The notes under the pieces: model-generated
Databases searched by the model: none
What the model saw: only the letters and a program-made list of their open reading frames with translations
What the model was told of the DNA's origin: nothing
Shown here: positions 11,990 to 22,997 of the stretch, piece by piece
Position numbering within the stretch: position 1 is the stretch's first letter
Layout of the letters: every line of letters starts with the position of its first letter
Translations under genes and position numbers: made by a program
Assembly (NCBI GenBank): GCA_948567375.1
Contig: OX419761.1
Span: 12,190,243 to 12,254,242 of the forward strand
Source of the DNA: Lunularia cruciata
Lineage: Eukaryota; Streptophyta; Marchantiopsida; Lunulariales; Lunulariaceae
Direction: 5' to 3'
DNA length: 64,000 nt

Positions 11990-12415
11990 TGTAAAAGACC
12001 GAATCCAAGGAGAGAAATAGGAGAATGGAAACTCACATTGGGACACTTGAATGAGGGGAAACTCCGAATGCCTAGCATGAGCTTTGGCTTTGGTATTTAT
12101 AGGTAGCATACAAGGCCCTTGAGAAGCTTCTCAAGAAGCTTCCTCAAGCCGCTTTCTTAGAGTGCAAGCCAAGTTAACTAGGAAGCTTCTCAAGAAGCTT
12201 CCTTCTAGAAGCCGCCTACTTGGCGTGCAAGCTAAGCTAGTTGGAAGCTTATAGAAGCTTCCTTCTAGAAGCAACTTACTTAAGGTGCAAGCTAAGCTAA
12301 CCGGGAAACTTCCCAAGAAGCTTCCTAGATACTTCCAAAATATTCTAGGCTAATTTGTCTTATGTGCTACTTTGTGAGCCCGACTAACTTCGTCGCTAAA
12401 CTCCATATTGTTACA
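11990..12415 (-). repeat. 3' LTR of element A
   Basis: A 426-bp LTR in minus orientation, ending (plus-strand right side) CCATATTGTTACA. It contains tandem GAAGCTTCTCAAGAAGCTTCC and TTCTAGAAGC words, which are heat-shock-element modules, and a TATTTATA box (plus strand TTTATAGG near 12,100). Confidence 0.92.
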
Positions 12416-12417
12416 TA

Positions 12418-12429
12418 TTCCCCCGCCGC
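12418..12429 (-). promoter_or_regulatory. Polypurine tract of element A
   Basis: The minus strand reads AGCGGCGGGGGAATA directly before the 3' LTR start. This is the expected primer site for plus-strand DNA synthesis, and the same tract is found in element D. Confidence 0.7.
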
Positions 12430-15400
12430 TAGTTGGTGACGTCCTCATCACTAGTGAAGCTTCAAATTCCTAGATGGCCGTTTGTGCATTGTGGAGGTGA
12501 GAAAGAGGTTCCCAGGTGGCATCATGAAGGGGATACCCTTTCCAAAGGACCTTGTACTCCGTATGTTGGCAACGGCCTTGTTGAATATGGCGACGCGCAA
12601 GGATATGATCAACTTCGTACTCCTCAAGATAATTGATAGGGATAGAAAGAGGGGGAGGTTGAACTCGAGAGGAAAAGGAAGAGGGGTTAGGAACAAAGGG
12701 TTTCAACTTGGAAACATGAAAGACAGGATGGATACATATGTGACAAGGCAAGGCAAGACAATAAGCAACAGGAGAGACAATTTGGGTGATATCAAAGGGT
12801 CCTATCTAATTAGGGGCAAGTTTACGAACTTGGGTATCAAGTGGGAGAGGGAGGTTACTAGAGGATAGCATGACTTTATCACCGACTTCAAAGGTGAGAT
12901 CTCGACGATGGTGGTCCGCATATTGTTTTTGGCAATTTTGAGCAACAAGGAGGTGAGACTTGGCTTGTTGGAGAGATTGGGATATAGTGATCAAGAATGT
13001 GGAAGTATGAGGAACCTGAGATGGAGAGGAAGCAAGAAGAGAATCTGGAACAAGCGGATCTTGGCCAAAATTGAGAAAGAAAGGAGAGAATCCGGTGCTT
13101 GCCTATTTGGAATTGTTGTAGGCAATTTTGGCAGCGGCAAGACATTCATCCCAATTGGTATGGTGGATATTGACAAAGGCACGCAATATATCCTCCAATG
13201 TATGATTTGTACGTTTGGTTTGTCCATCAGTTTGAGGATGATAGGCCGTGGACAAAGCAAGCTTGGTGCCGAGTATCTGAAAGAGTGCTTGCCAAAACTT
13301 CCCGGTAAAGTGAGGATCACGGTCAGAGGATGAGTACGCGTGGCATTTCATGATGCTTGAAGACATTGTCAAAGTAGATTTGCGCTAAGGTTGGAGCATC
13401 CACGGTATTACAGGTTGGTGCCAAGTGGATTTGCTTATTAAACTTATCTACAAACACCACGATGGTGGTGTGTCCTTGTTTTGTCTTTGGTAAGGATGTG
13501 ATGAGATCCAAGCTCACATGCTCCCAACGAGCTGATGGAATGGCAAGCGGTTGAAGGAGTCCACCCGGCTTCTATTTGCTGGCCTTGTTACGTTGGCAGC
13601 TCTCACACGATCGGAAAAATTCTCAAACATCCCGTGTCATGTTGGGCCACCACCATTGACGTTGAAGGGTACCCAAGGTCTTCTCCACACCCATGTGACC
13701 AGCAATGGGTAAATCATGGGCTTCTTGAAGGCACACAAGGCGAAGATCACCTTTGGCTGGAACATAGATCAGGTCCACATGGAATAGAAGGCCTTCCTTG
13801 AAGGAGAAGGTGTTGTACTCCTTGTCACTTGTTGTTAGCCGACCATGTACCATTTGGAAGAAGGGATCTTGCTGTAGAGCTAACCGAAACTCATTATGAA
13901 TCTTGGGATCAATTGACACCGTTGTAATTGCTGCCGCAATGAGAGGAAGAGACTTCAAATCAGGTCGTCGTGATAGAGCATCAAGGATGACATGGAACCG
14001 ACCTGGTTTGTACTCAAGTTTGATGTCAAACAATTGGAGTTGCTCTTCTCATCGATGATGTCAACTCTTCATGTGCTCTAGGTGTAAGGTCTGCAACAAT
14101 GGCTTGTGATCAGTTTGCATGATCACTTGTTTCCCCAAGAGATAATGCCTCCATACCTTGGTGACATATACCATTGCAAGTTGTTCCCGATCTCGAGCAG
14201 AGTAATTTCTTTCAGTTGTATTTAGTCGGCAAGACACAAAGGCAATAGGATGTAGTCCATCTGGAAATTCTTGTTGCAACACAACTCCAATTGCAAAGTT
14301 AGAAGCATCAAAATCAACCACACAAGGTAGTTGAGGATCATATGGTTGAAGAATAGGTCTTGAAGACACCATATGCTTTAACTTCTGGAATGCCTCTTCA
14401 TGCTTGGTGGTCCATTGGAAGCTTGAGTTCTTTCCCAAGAGGCCAGTCAATGGTGCAGCCACGTGAGCATAATAGTGGATGAACCGTCGATAAAAACTGG
14501 CCAATCCATTGAATGCTCGTACTTTGGTAGCATCTTTTGGGGTAGGCCAATCAGTAATGGCCTTGATCTTCTCTTCTTCCATCTTGATCCCCTCTGATGA
14601 GATCTTATGACCCAAGAAGGTAACCTCCTTCTGCCAAAAAGCACACTTTGACTTCTTGCAGTAAAATTTCCACTGTCATAGTCGTCTTAGGACTTCTTGC
14701 ACATGATTCCTATGTTCTACTTCTATCCTACTATAGATTAGGATATCATCTAAGAACACTACCACGGACTGGTCCAATAGTCCCTCCAACACCCGATGCA
14801 TCTGATCCATGAAGACTATTGGAGCATTAGTGAGTCCAAAAGGTAGAACTCTCTACTTGAAATGTCCATACCTTGTGCGAAAGGTAGTCTTTTGCACGTC
14901 CTCTCCTTCAATAGGAATTTGCCAATAGCCGCTACAAAGATCTAGCTTGGAAAAGTAGCGTGCTCCACTTAATTGATCAAGCAAGTCATTGATTCGAGGC
15001 AAGGCATATGCATTCTTCATGGTTTGCTTATTGAGCCCACAGTAATCAATATAGAAACGAAGTCCTCCATCCTTCTTTGGAACAAATAGTACCGGTGCTC
15101 CCCAAGGAGAGGTACTATGTCATATGAAATCCTTCTCCAACAACTCTATAAGTGTTGTTCGCAACTCCTCCAACTCCTTTGGTGAAAGCCGATAGATTGG
15201 TCTACTCACTAGAGTACTCCCTAGCAATAACTTGATCTTTAAGGGCATACCTTGATCAGAAGGTAATCCCTTTGGCAGATCATCCGGTAACACATCTGCA
15301 AACTCTTGAACTATCCAATCAATTGTTGCTTGATGCGGCACTTGGCCCTCCTCAGATTGTTCTTGTGCAATTGGCTTTACCCACACTGCAAATACAGACT

Positions 15401-16042
15401 TATCTTCCTCCAAAGCTTGCTCTATGGCTGCTTCATTAACAAACTTCCCTTCTAGAGACTCATCTTTCTTCCAAGATTGCTCCATGGTTGCCTTCCTAGC
15501 AAACTTCCCATCTTGGGACTCATCTCCCTTCCAGATTTGCCCTATGGCTACCTTCTCAACAAACTTCCCATCTTGGGACTGACTATTCTTAGGTGTCTTA
15601 CTCAAAGGTGCCAGACAACCTAATCGGAAATTCCTACCTTGGTGTTGTACTTGAATTTGACGTCGGGTCCAATCAAATTGAACTTTATGACGTTCAAGCC
15701 AAGGTAGACCCAGAATGATATCATAGTGTAGAGGTGCCACTACAAACCTCATACACTCCAAATACTCCTTCCCAATCTTGAAAGTAATAGGATGTGAGGT
15801 GCAGAATACAGAACCTTTTCTACCATCCGCCATCATCAAACTACTTCCAATCACTGGCTTGATAGGAATACCCAATTTCTTTGCTACTTGCATAGACATG
15901 CAATTCTCTGAACTTCCAGAATCAACCAAAATCCTACAACCCCGATCAGATATCATACCTTGCAAGTGAAGTAGACTTGCATAGGTCGAGCCTTCAATCC
16001 CATTGGAACTAATCAAGCTCCTAGTAGGTGGCTCAAAATCTC

Positions 16043-16948
16043 CTACTGGGATTCCTCGTTTCCCTGATCATTCTGCTCCACAACCTCCACTTGAGCAACT
16101 TGTCGAGGTCATCCATTCTTGAGTGGACATTCAGCAATGCAATGCCCTAACTGGTGACAATAAAAAAAACCACCATTTTGTCGCAGTTTCTCCTTATTTG
16201 CCATGCCCAGTGGTCTTTGTTGAATTGCATCAATCTCCATTGGTGCTGGCTCCTCCACTTGTGTGTAGTGTATTGGTAGGGTTTGTGGGGGTCGAGGTCG
16301 AGACCAAGTTGTTGCTACCAAGGAATCAAAACATTCGGCCAACCGCATGGCTTCCTCCAAGTGTTGTGGCTCTTGCATGGTTACCTCTAATTTGGTTCTT
16401 GCTTTCAAGCCCCTCACAAATTGATCCAGAGCTTCACCTTCCAAAATATATGGAATTTGCATGATGGTGTTTTGGAACTACTTGATGTAACTTCTTACAG
16501 AGCCAATCTATTTCAACTCCACCAACTTATCCCGTGCAGCTCGTGTGGCATTTATAGCTTGGAACCAACTAATTATTGCGCTCTTGAATTCTGCCCATGT
16601 CAAGATCGGTGTAACCATTTGTTGTTTGGCTCGCTCCACTCGGAATCTCCACCATAGCTTTGCTACTCCATCCAATTGGCTAGAAGCCAAGAGAATCTGT
16701 TTTTGCTCATCTTGTAGATTGGTAGCTTCAAAATAACGTTCACAATCAAACACAAAATTCTCCACTACACCCGGGAGATTCTTGCCTTCAAATACCTTGG
16801 GTTTAGGGAACCTAATCCGATCTTCTCCTTCTCAAATTGGTACTCTCTCTACCTGCTCTTGTCGTCGAAGATCTCGTTCATCCAACAATCGAGTAAGGTG
16901 CTTGATTTGTTGTTGCATAGCAAGGATAACATCAGGTATTGCCGCCAT
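16043..16948 (-). pseudogene. gag: Chromovirus gag, element A
   Basis: ATG at 16,948 (minus), normal stop TAG at 16,043-16,045, about 300 codons. The capsid-type helical region contains FVFDCERYFEATNL (about 16,740), followed by a CCHC zinc knuckle read as CHQLGHCIAEC (its first Cys is changed to Tyr, 'FYCHQLGHC'). At least two premature TGA codons occupy positions that are CGA in relatives. The stop lies 15 nt past the slippery heptamer and pol continues in the -1 frame. Confidence 0.82.
16058..16064 (-). promoter_or_regulatory. Predicted -1 frameshift heptamer GGGAAAC (element A)
   Basis: The minus strand reads CAG GGA AAC in the gag frame, so the heptamer G_GGA_AAC is in the correct phase, as in D. 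The following stem survives with one mismatch (TCCCAGTAGG against CCTACTAGGA). Confidence 0.65.
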
Positions 16949-17206
16949 GGTTGCTCCTCTATCACACCACTCCCAATCTATCTAATTTATTAACACATAG
17001 AAATAGCACGTCCACCATTCTCCATAAGTTACACCCGGAAGCACCAAGGGTTCCTCAGATATGGTGATCATATGCAGAAAATCTTGTCCAAAGTTTGAGG
17101 TGATGAACTGTGTGAAACAATGCTTGGATAGTATTTGGATGCAAAAATCCCAATGGTTTGGTGGAAGTGGATTTGGTGGTCCATAAATTCCATCCATCCC
17201 ATTCCT

Positions 17207-17218
17207 GCTCTGATACCA
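17207..17218 (-). promoter_or_regulatory. Primer-binding site, initiator tRNA-Met (element A)
   Basis: The minus strand reads TGGTATCAGAGC one base after the 5' LTR, complementary to the 3' end of plant initiator tRNA-Met. Confidence 0.9.
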
Positions 17219-17383
17219 ATGTAAAAGACCAAATCCGAGGAGAGAAATAGGAGAATGGAAACTCACATTGGGACACTTGAATGAGGGAAAACTCTGAATG
17301 CCTAGCATGAGCTTTGGCTTTGGTATTTATAGGTAGCATACAAGGCCCTTGAGAAGCTTCTCAAGAAGCTTCCTCAAGCCGCT

Positions 17384-19985
17384 ATCGCGGGGATTGTATG
17401 GTCTTGAGATTGCGTTGGGCACCTGGCTGCCTGCGCTTAGGCTTTTGGAGTGTTTTTTCCTTCTCGTACTGTCTATTATTAGTCCCGGCTCATTATTCTT
17501 GACCTCTTGTTTGGTCTTTTATTCTTGGCTTTAGTATGTTTTGGGTTTGGTGGGTTTTGTAGTTCTGGTCCAGACTGATATTCCAGAGAGAATGATCTAG
17601 TGGGGTTTTGTGGAGTTATCCACAAGTTATGCGACCGGAGTCAATCCCGGGCAATTAGTTAAATGTGTTGACCCATCTACATAAGCTGGACTGAGTGTAA
17701 AAAAAGAAAACAAAAACAAAAAAAAAACATTATTATTATTTTTCTCTACCGTTGTTTGCACATCAAGTACACACACTCAATCACTAAAAATCTCATTTCC
17801 ATTTCAATTCCAAGTTTCGCATTTTATAATCCTTTGAGCCATGACACACGGCTCCTAACCAAATAGTGACCAAACCGAAGCACACTGACCAGCCAAGCAC
17901 ATGAAGAAAGAAAAGCAGGTCCTATTTCCTATTCCTTACAACTTGTCATCTCCTTGTTCTACAGCATCTCCAATTTGTTGTTCTTTCCAAGTCTCCACTG
18001 TCCAGTAGGTCCTTCCTCGGGATTCTCCTTTCTCTTCAATATTTCGGTATGTTAGATCTTCCCAAACGCTCTACACTGCTCTTGCCATAGGATTCTACGC
18101 CTGGTAGAAGCTCCTGACAAATCACGTATCGAGTTTCTATATCCAGTCCTTGTATTATCCTGAGCTGAACATGACTTCTCTCTTCTTTTGTTCCTGTCCA
18201 CCTTTCCTTTGTAAGCTAGTTTGGCCTTTCCTCTCTGCTCTTTGAGTAAGTTTTGGATGAACCTTCAACTAGTAACAGATTTTCTGTCCAACCAACCTTT
18301 TGAGATTTTCTATCCTCCAAAACCCTTCGAGATTTTTCTATTCCTGCCAAGCCCTTAGGGACACCTCTGTCCTGCTAACCTTTCTGCTGATTTTTGTTAT
18401 TCCAAATACCTTCCCTATTTTTCCCCTGCAATTTCTTCTCTTCTTCTCCTTTTGAGACTAATTGTCCTCTTAGAAGATCCTTCTCTTGGTTTCTGTTTTT
18501 GATCTTGGCTAAACCCTCTCCATGCTTCACAATCCTTTGTCTTGCCAATAGGTAGTTCTTCTCTTGAGCTTCTCACTCAACGCTGCTCTGTCAGTTTGTC
18601 AGCCAGATTCCCTTCCCCTGAACCCTTATCCTTCCTTTGTCATTGACCCTTACTGCCTTTTGCCAAATTCAAACCATTCTGCGTTCTTGTTTCTCTGAGG
18701 AAAATCAACACCGTTCTCTAAAATCCCACACTGTTCTATCAATCGTCAACCAACTTATCTTCACATGGATCCTACTTCTCCCTTCAAAATTCAAAATTAC
18801 TGCTTTTTTGAGAACTCAAAATCTATTCTCTTCTCATTCTTCCTTCACTCTGTCCCTAAAGAGCCTTCCTGACTACTCCTTCACGACCATTCCAAGTCCT
18901 TTCGATTCACTTCCTTCCTGCCCACCTTCTGTCCTCTGCCAAACTTAAAACCCTCTATCTCCTTTTCTTGAAATTTTTGCAACTTTTTCATGTAACTTTC
19001 TCTCTTGAAACTCCTCTCTTGATTTCCCAAAAACTGGCAGCCCTTCTCACCTTTTGATAATTCTCAATACTTCCCTATTGCCTTCTCTCGAAATCCTCTG
19101 CACTTTCTCTCAAAAACCCTACTGTCCTTTCTTGAAATCTTCTGCAACTTTCTCTTTTGAAAATCCTCTCTTGATTTTCCCAAAAATTGGCAGCCCTTCT
19201 CACCTTTCGATAATTCTCAATACTTCCCTACTGTCTTCTCTCAAAATCCTCTACAATTTCCCGAAACTCTACTGTCTTCTCTTGAAATCTTATGCAACTT
19301 TCTCTCTTGAAACTCTTCTCCTTATTTCCCGAAACTAGCAGCTCTTCTCACTTTTGATAATTCTCCATCACTTCCCTACTGTCTTCTCTTGAAATCCTTT
19401 GCACTTTCCCAAAAACCCTTTTTGATCCTCTGTCCTTCCAAAACCCTTCGACCTGTTCCTGTCACTTCAAACCCTTTTGACCTCCTTGTCTCCTTGATTT
19501 TCCTTTGTTGCTGCTACCCAACTCTGCCTTCCATTCCTTTCCCGTTCCCCTTTCTCTGCCCACGATCTTCCTATTTTCCTTCCCTTTCTATCCTTCTTCC
19601 CTTTTGTCTTTCCCTTCTTGATTCCTCAAACCCCTTTACGTTTAGGAGTCCCCTCTTCTTGCTGCTCTGTTCTTTGATTCCTTTCCCCTTGCAGAAGTGC
19701 TTGAAACCTCTCTATCCTTCAAAAAAAGCCCTTCCAGATTTATCTATCTTCTCCTTTCCTTCCCTTCTCAAAAATTCCAGCTACCACTCCTTACCAAGCT
19801 CATCTGACATTTTTCCGAAAGCTCTCTGCTGTCCAGTCCTCATCTGTCTCAAATTTTCATACCCTATCAGCATGTGCCCTCCCGCAAGACTTTCACTGAA
19901 AAAAACCCTCTACTGTCCAGCCCTCCTCTTCTTGAAATCCTGCAACCACTCCTTACCACTCTCCTCTGGCTTTTTCACGACGACA
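17384..19985. mobile_element. Unclassified 2.6 kb insertion inside LTR of element A (TSD CCGCT)
   Basis: Comparison with the intact LTRs shows exactly 2,602 bp of extra sequence between two CCGCT copies. It starts ATCGCGGGGATTG and ends TTTTTCACGACGACA. No terminal inverted or direct repeats are evident and the ends are not TG..CA. At 17,590-17,660 there is a weak tRNA-promoter-like pair (GATCTAGTGG, then GGAGTCAATCCC), followed near 17,697-17,730 by an A-rich stretch. From about 17,940 the plus strand is strongly C/T-rich to the end. Open frames there (18,637, 19,054, 19,389) reflect this composition and are not credible proteins. The 5-bp TSD supports a transposition or retroposition event; the class is unknown. 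Confidence 0.75.
18940..19410. repeat. Tandem repeat of about 150 bp, three imperfect copies
   Basis: The word GGCAGCCCTTCTCACCTTT and its context recur at 19,036, 19,189 and (as AGCAGCTCTTCTCACTTTT) 19,337, giving periods of about 153 and 148 bp. The array lies in the C/T-rich part of the nested insertion. Confidence 0.7.
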
Positions 19986-20251
19986 CCGCTTTCTTAGAGT
20001 GCAAGCCAAGTTAACTAGGAAGCTTCTCAAGAAGCTTCCTTCTAGAAACCACCTACTTGGCGTGCAAGCTAAGCTAGTTGGAAGCTTCTAGAAGCTTCCT
20101 TCTAGAACTACTTACTTAAGGTGCAAGCTAAGCTAACCGAGAAGCTTCCCAAGAAGCTTCCTAGATACTTCCGGAATATTCTAGGCTAATTTGTCATATG
20201 TGCTACTTCGTGAGCCCGACTGACTTCGTTGCTGAACTCCATATTGTTACA

Positions 20252-20256
20252 CATGA
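20252..20256. repeat. Target-site duplication CATGA, right copy (element A)
   Basis: Matches 11,985-11,989. Confidence 0.9.
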
Positions 20257-20332
20257 GTTGATGTACGTGTGTATTAGTTTGCCCTTTGGAAGAATGATTG
20301 CATGCTCTACTAATTTAGGATGACAAATCCTT

Positions 20333-21383
20333 ATGGGTTGGAAATGGCTAACACAAGATAGATAGGATCACAAGGAAGAAAATCTATTATTTTTTGTTAA
20401 ACCTCTTGGGCAACATCATTCCGAAAATAAGGTAATGTTACCAAAACAAGTGATACTACAAAATGCTTAGCCATCTATGCTCCTGCGTGCTAAAGGGTCA
20501 AATCAAGGGGATTCCTAAGAAAGAAGGGGTTCATTTGGAATAAAGGTCACTTTGTTTTGGAGCACCTTCACTCAAAAATCATCCGTCCAAGCATCAAACT
20601 ACCATAATAATGTTTGTAGGAGCCATAATTTGTATAGTACCATTGCCACAAGTTATACAAAATGCAATCACCTACCATAGCGCATGAAGGAATCTTGATA
20701 ACTTTGTGAACTAAATCAGGTGGAAGAGACTTCAAAATTTACATCACTTTAAAGACAACAACTAGAGTGAAATTCATGTAAAACTAGAGCATAGCTCTTT
20801 AGGATTTTGACCCAAGTCAAGACAAAACAAAACCAAGTCCGTATGGCCCCTACATCTTGTCAAGTAACACTCTCAAATAAGATTGAGTAGCATGAATTGT
20901 TTCTTGCTCATGTTACCTCATGCCTTTTGGGAAGGGTGGAACATGGTGTTATAGTTGTTGTCTTTAAAGTGATGTAAATTCTGAAGTCTCTTCCACCTGA
21001 TTTAGTTCACAAAGTTATCAAGATTCCTTCATGCGCTATGGTAGGTGATTGCATTTTGTATAACTTGTGGCAATGGTACTATACAAATTATGGCTCCTAC
21101 AAACATTATTATGGTAGTTTGATGCTTGGACGGATGATTTTTGAGTGAAGGTGCTCCAAAACAAAGTGATCTTTATTCCAAATGAACCCCTTCTTTCTTA
21201 GGAATCCCCTTGATTTGACCCTTTAGCACGCATGAGCATAGATGGCTAAGCAATTTGTAGTATCACTTGTTTTGGTAACATTACCTTATTTTCGGAATGA
21301 TGTTGCCCAAGAGGTTTAACAAAAAATAATAGATTTTCTTCATTGTGATCCTATCTATCTTGTGTTAGCCATTTCCAACCCAT
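20333..21383. repeat. Foldback: 432-bp inverted repeat, 187-bp loop
   Basis: Positions 20,333-20,764 and 20,952-21,383 are reverse complements over 432 bases with no indel and about five mismatches by eye (near 99% identity). The spacer is 20,765-20,951. No ORF of note lies in the arms and no clear TSD flanks them. Transcription on either strand would give a long, almost perfect hairpin RNA. It could be a foldback transposon, a recent inverted duplication or an assembly artefact. Confidence 0.9.
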
Positions 21384-22400
21384 ATCTTTGAGGGAACAAC
21401 ATGTTCTTCCCAATTATACTATAATGAGTTGACATTGAGTTACCACATCTCTTTTGTGTCCATGATCACAAAGATGAAGACCCTTGTGGTCATGATCTTT
21501 GTGATGGTGGGTCCTTAGTGCTAAATTTTGTCCTTAGTCCTTTTTCCTTTGTCCTTAGTCCTTAGTCCTTAATCCTTAGTGGTAAATTTTGTCAAGAAGA
21601 ATTCTATACCAAACATCATTGGCTTGATAGTCAATCAATCTTGGAGAATTCAAATGACTTGAATGCATCATCACCTAGACAAAGAATAGAATTTGATGAC
21701 CATTTGAATTTGCTAAAATGCTAGATTGCATGAATAATAATAGTTTACCATAGATGCGCAAACCAAATTTTGAAATAATTCATCCCAAGCTATAAGTTCA
21801 AGGATCTTAATCACACAATGGCTTCTTTTGACGTAACAAATTTGTGAATTTAAGCATAGAGTATCCATACACAAATTTGTCGAGAGAAACAAGAGTTGAA
21901 GTGCACCTGGTGAGCCTACTTCAACTCTTGTTGAAGGTTGAGAGATTGAGAGATTGGATGAGCAAATGTTTAGGTAGACATTATCTTTTAGTAGAAAGAT
22001 CATTAGCACACATGATGGCTTTCCAACCAAAATACCATAGATTCCTTTTGGAGGTGATTTTGAAATCACTCAAAGTGAGTAAGAGTGCACTCCATTGTAA
22101 GGAGGAGTTCATCCATAGCAAGAACATCAATTTCTTGTTATAAACTTAGGTTTGAGCAACTTAGCAATAATTCTATAAATTAGAGATTATTGGGATATTG
22201 GTTTAGCATTGTTAAGAAGGAATACGTTTGCATGAACAAAGGCTCATTGGCAAAAAATGCTTAAGCTTATGGTGATGTGATGACAATAGACACTTAATGG
22301 ACTTTTCTGAGAGGTAAACTCAACAAGGACATCAAGGCATCATTCAAGGAGACCTAATGGGTGGAGAATGTGTGAAGAATAGGAGGATTCAACTTGAATT
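21384..22400. other. Intergenic sequence with simple repeat and a small hairpin
   Basis: A degenerate TCCTTAG/GTCCTTA array lies at about 21,530-21,585. A perfect 13-bp stem (CAAGAGTTGAAGT, 21,890-21,902, and its complement at 21,918-21,930; loop 15) lies within short frames on both strands that I do not accept as genes. Confidence 0.5.
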
Positions 22401-22997
22401 TGTAATATCAAAAGGTAGACATATTATCTAAAGGTGGAAAGTGGATTGATAACATCTGGAAGGATGTTATGCATGATGGCTAGGTAGTTCAAATAGAGGT
22501 GTCACCAAAAGAGGAGTTCTATTAATAAAGCAGGAGCCAAAAATAGCCTAGAAACTTTAGAGCCAATTTTGGAGGCCTAAATAGATGAATTAGGCCTCAG
22601 AAATGTCCACATATGCCCCATAATGTAGCAAAAATGTCCACCTTTGCCCCCACATTCCCAATTTGTCTTGTCAAGAGCTTTCCTATGGTACCTCATCCAT
22701 GTGATTTGGAGATTCCTATAAGAAGATTCCCTAAATATTCCTTTTGACCAAAGATAGTTTGACCAACCAGATAAGATCAAAATTGACATGTAACCCATGC
22801 ATGCAACCAATCTAAGGACAAAGCTCACTTACATGTCACCAATCCATGTATTTGATCCAAGGCTGGATCTTCCTTTGGAGGAGTCTTCTTTGTTATATGA
22901 TATAGTCAAGGTGCTCCTTTGGGGCATTAGAGATTGAGTGTGAAATTGTATGTTTCTTCTTTGTTTCTCTTTAGGTCTCCTATCCTGGAAGATTACA
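22401..22997 (+). mobile_element. LTR-like copy, family L2, short form
   Basis: A 597-bp copy starting TGTAATATC and ending AAGATTACA. It contains the GATAACATCTGGAAGGATGTTA word once, as in the short-form copy at 359, and a TATA-like region near 22,895. Flanks (GAATT and CATGT) do not match, so TSD evidence is missing. Confidence 0.6.

Larger units (their letters stand above)
12416..16064 (-). pseudogene. pol: Chromovirus pol, element A (protease, RT, RNase H, integrase, chromodomain)
   Basis: Reading on the minus strand from the -1 frameshift site at 16,058-16,064: aspartic protease with VDSGSSENC (about 15,920), RT palm segments (about 15,250-14,500), RNase H with CVVDFDASNFAIG (about 14,300), integrase zinc finger HDLPIAGHMG..(about 13,700), integrase core with [16 protein letters not shown] motif (about 13,260) and a C-terminal chromodomain ending LWKGYPLHDATWEPLSHL (12,470-12,600). 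Several in-frame stops and frame changes break it (for example between 15,119 and 14,616), so it is inactive. Many stops sit where the family has CGA, CAA or CAG. The frame continues through the purine tract into the LTR, as in D. Confidence 0.85.
11990..20251 (-). mobile_element. Ty3/gypsy chromovirus copy A, with nested insertion
   Basis: A full-length but degenerate LTR retrotransposon in minus orientation. The 3' LTR is 11,990-12,415 and the 5' LTR is 17,220-20,251, the latter split by a 2.6 kb insertion (17,384-19,985). LTR ends in sense are TGTAACAATATGG and TCTTTTACA. Flanks are perfect CATGA duplications. Next to the 5' LTR the primer-binding site matches plant initiator tRNA-Met, and next to the 3' LTR lies a purine-rich tract. 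Internal order is gag, protease, reverse transcriptase, RNase H, integrase, chromodomain, so it is a chromovirus. The two LTRs differ at roughly 4% of sites by eye. Confidence 0.93.
17220..20251 (-). repeat. 5' LTR of element A, interrupted
   Basis: LTR sequence occupies 17,220-17,383 and 19,991-20,251 (425 bp in total). The break falls within CAAGCCGCT|TTCTTAGAG and is filled by the nested insertion with a CCGCT duplication (17,379-17,383 and 19,986-19,990). Confidence 0.92.

Noticed and set aside
18637..19997. Three plus-strand open frames of 94-202 codons (Ser/Leu/Pro/Phe-rich).
   Set aside because: They follow from the C/T-rich strand composition and tandem repeats of the nested insertion; no domain, splice signals or codon pattern support them.
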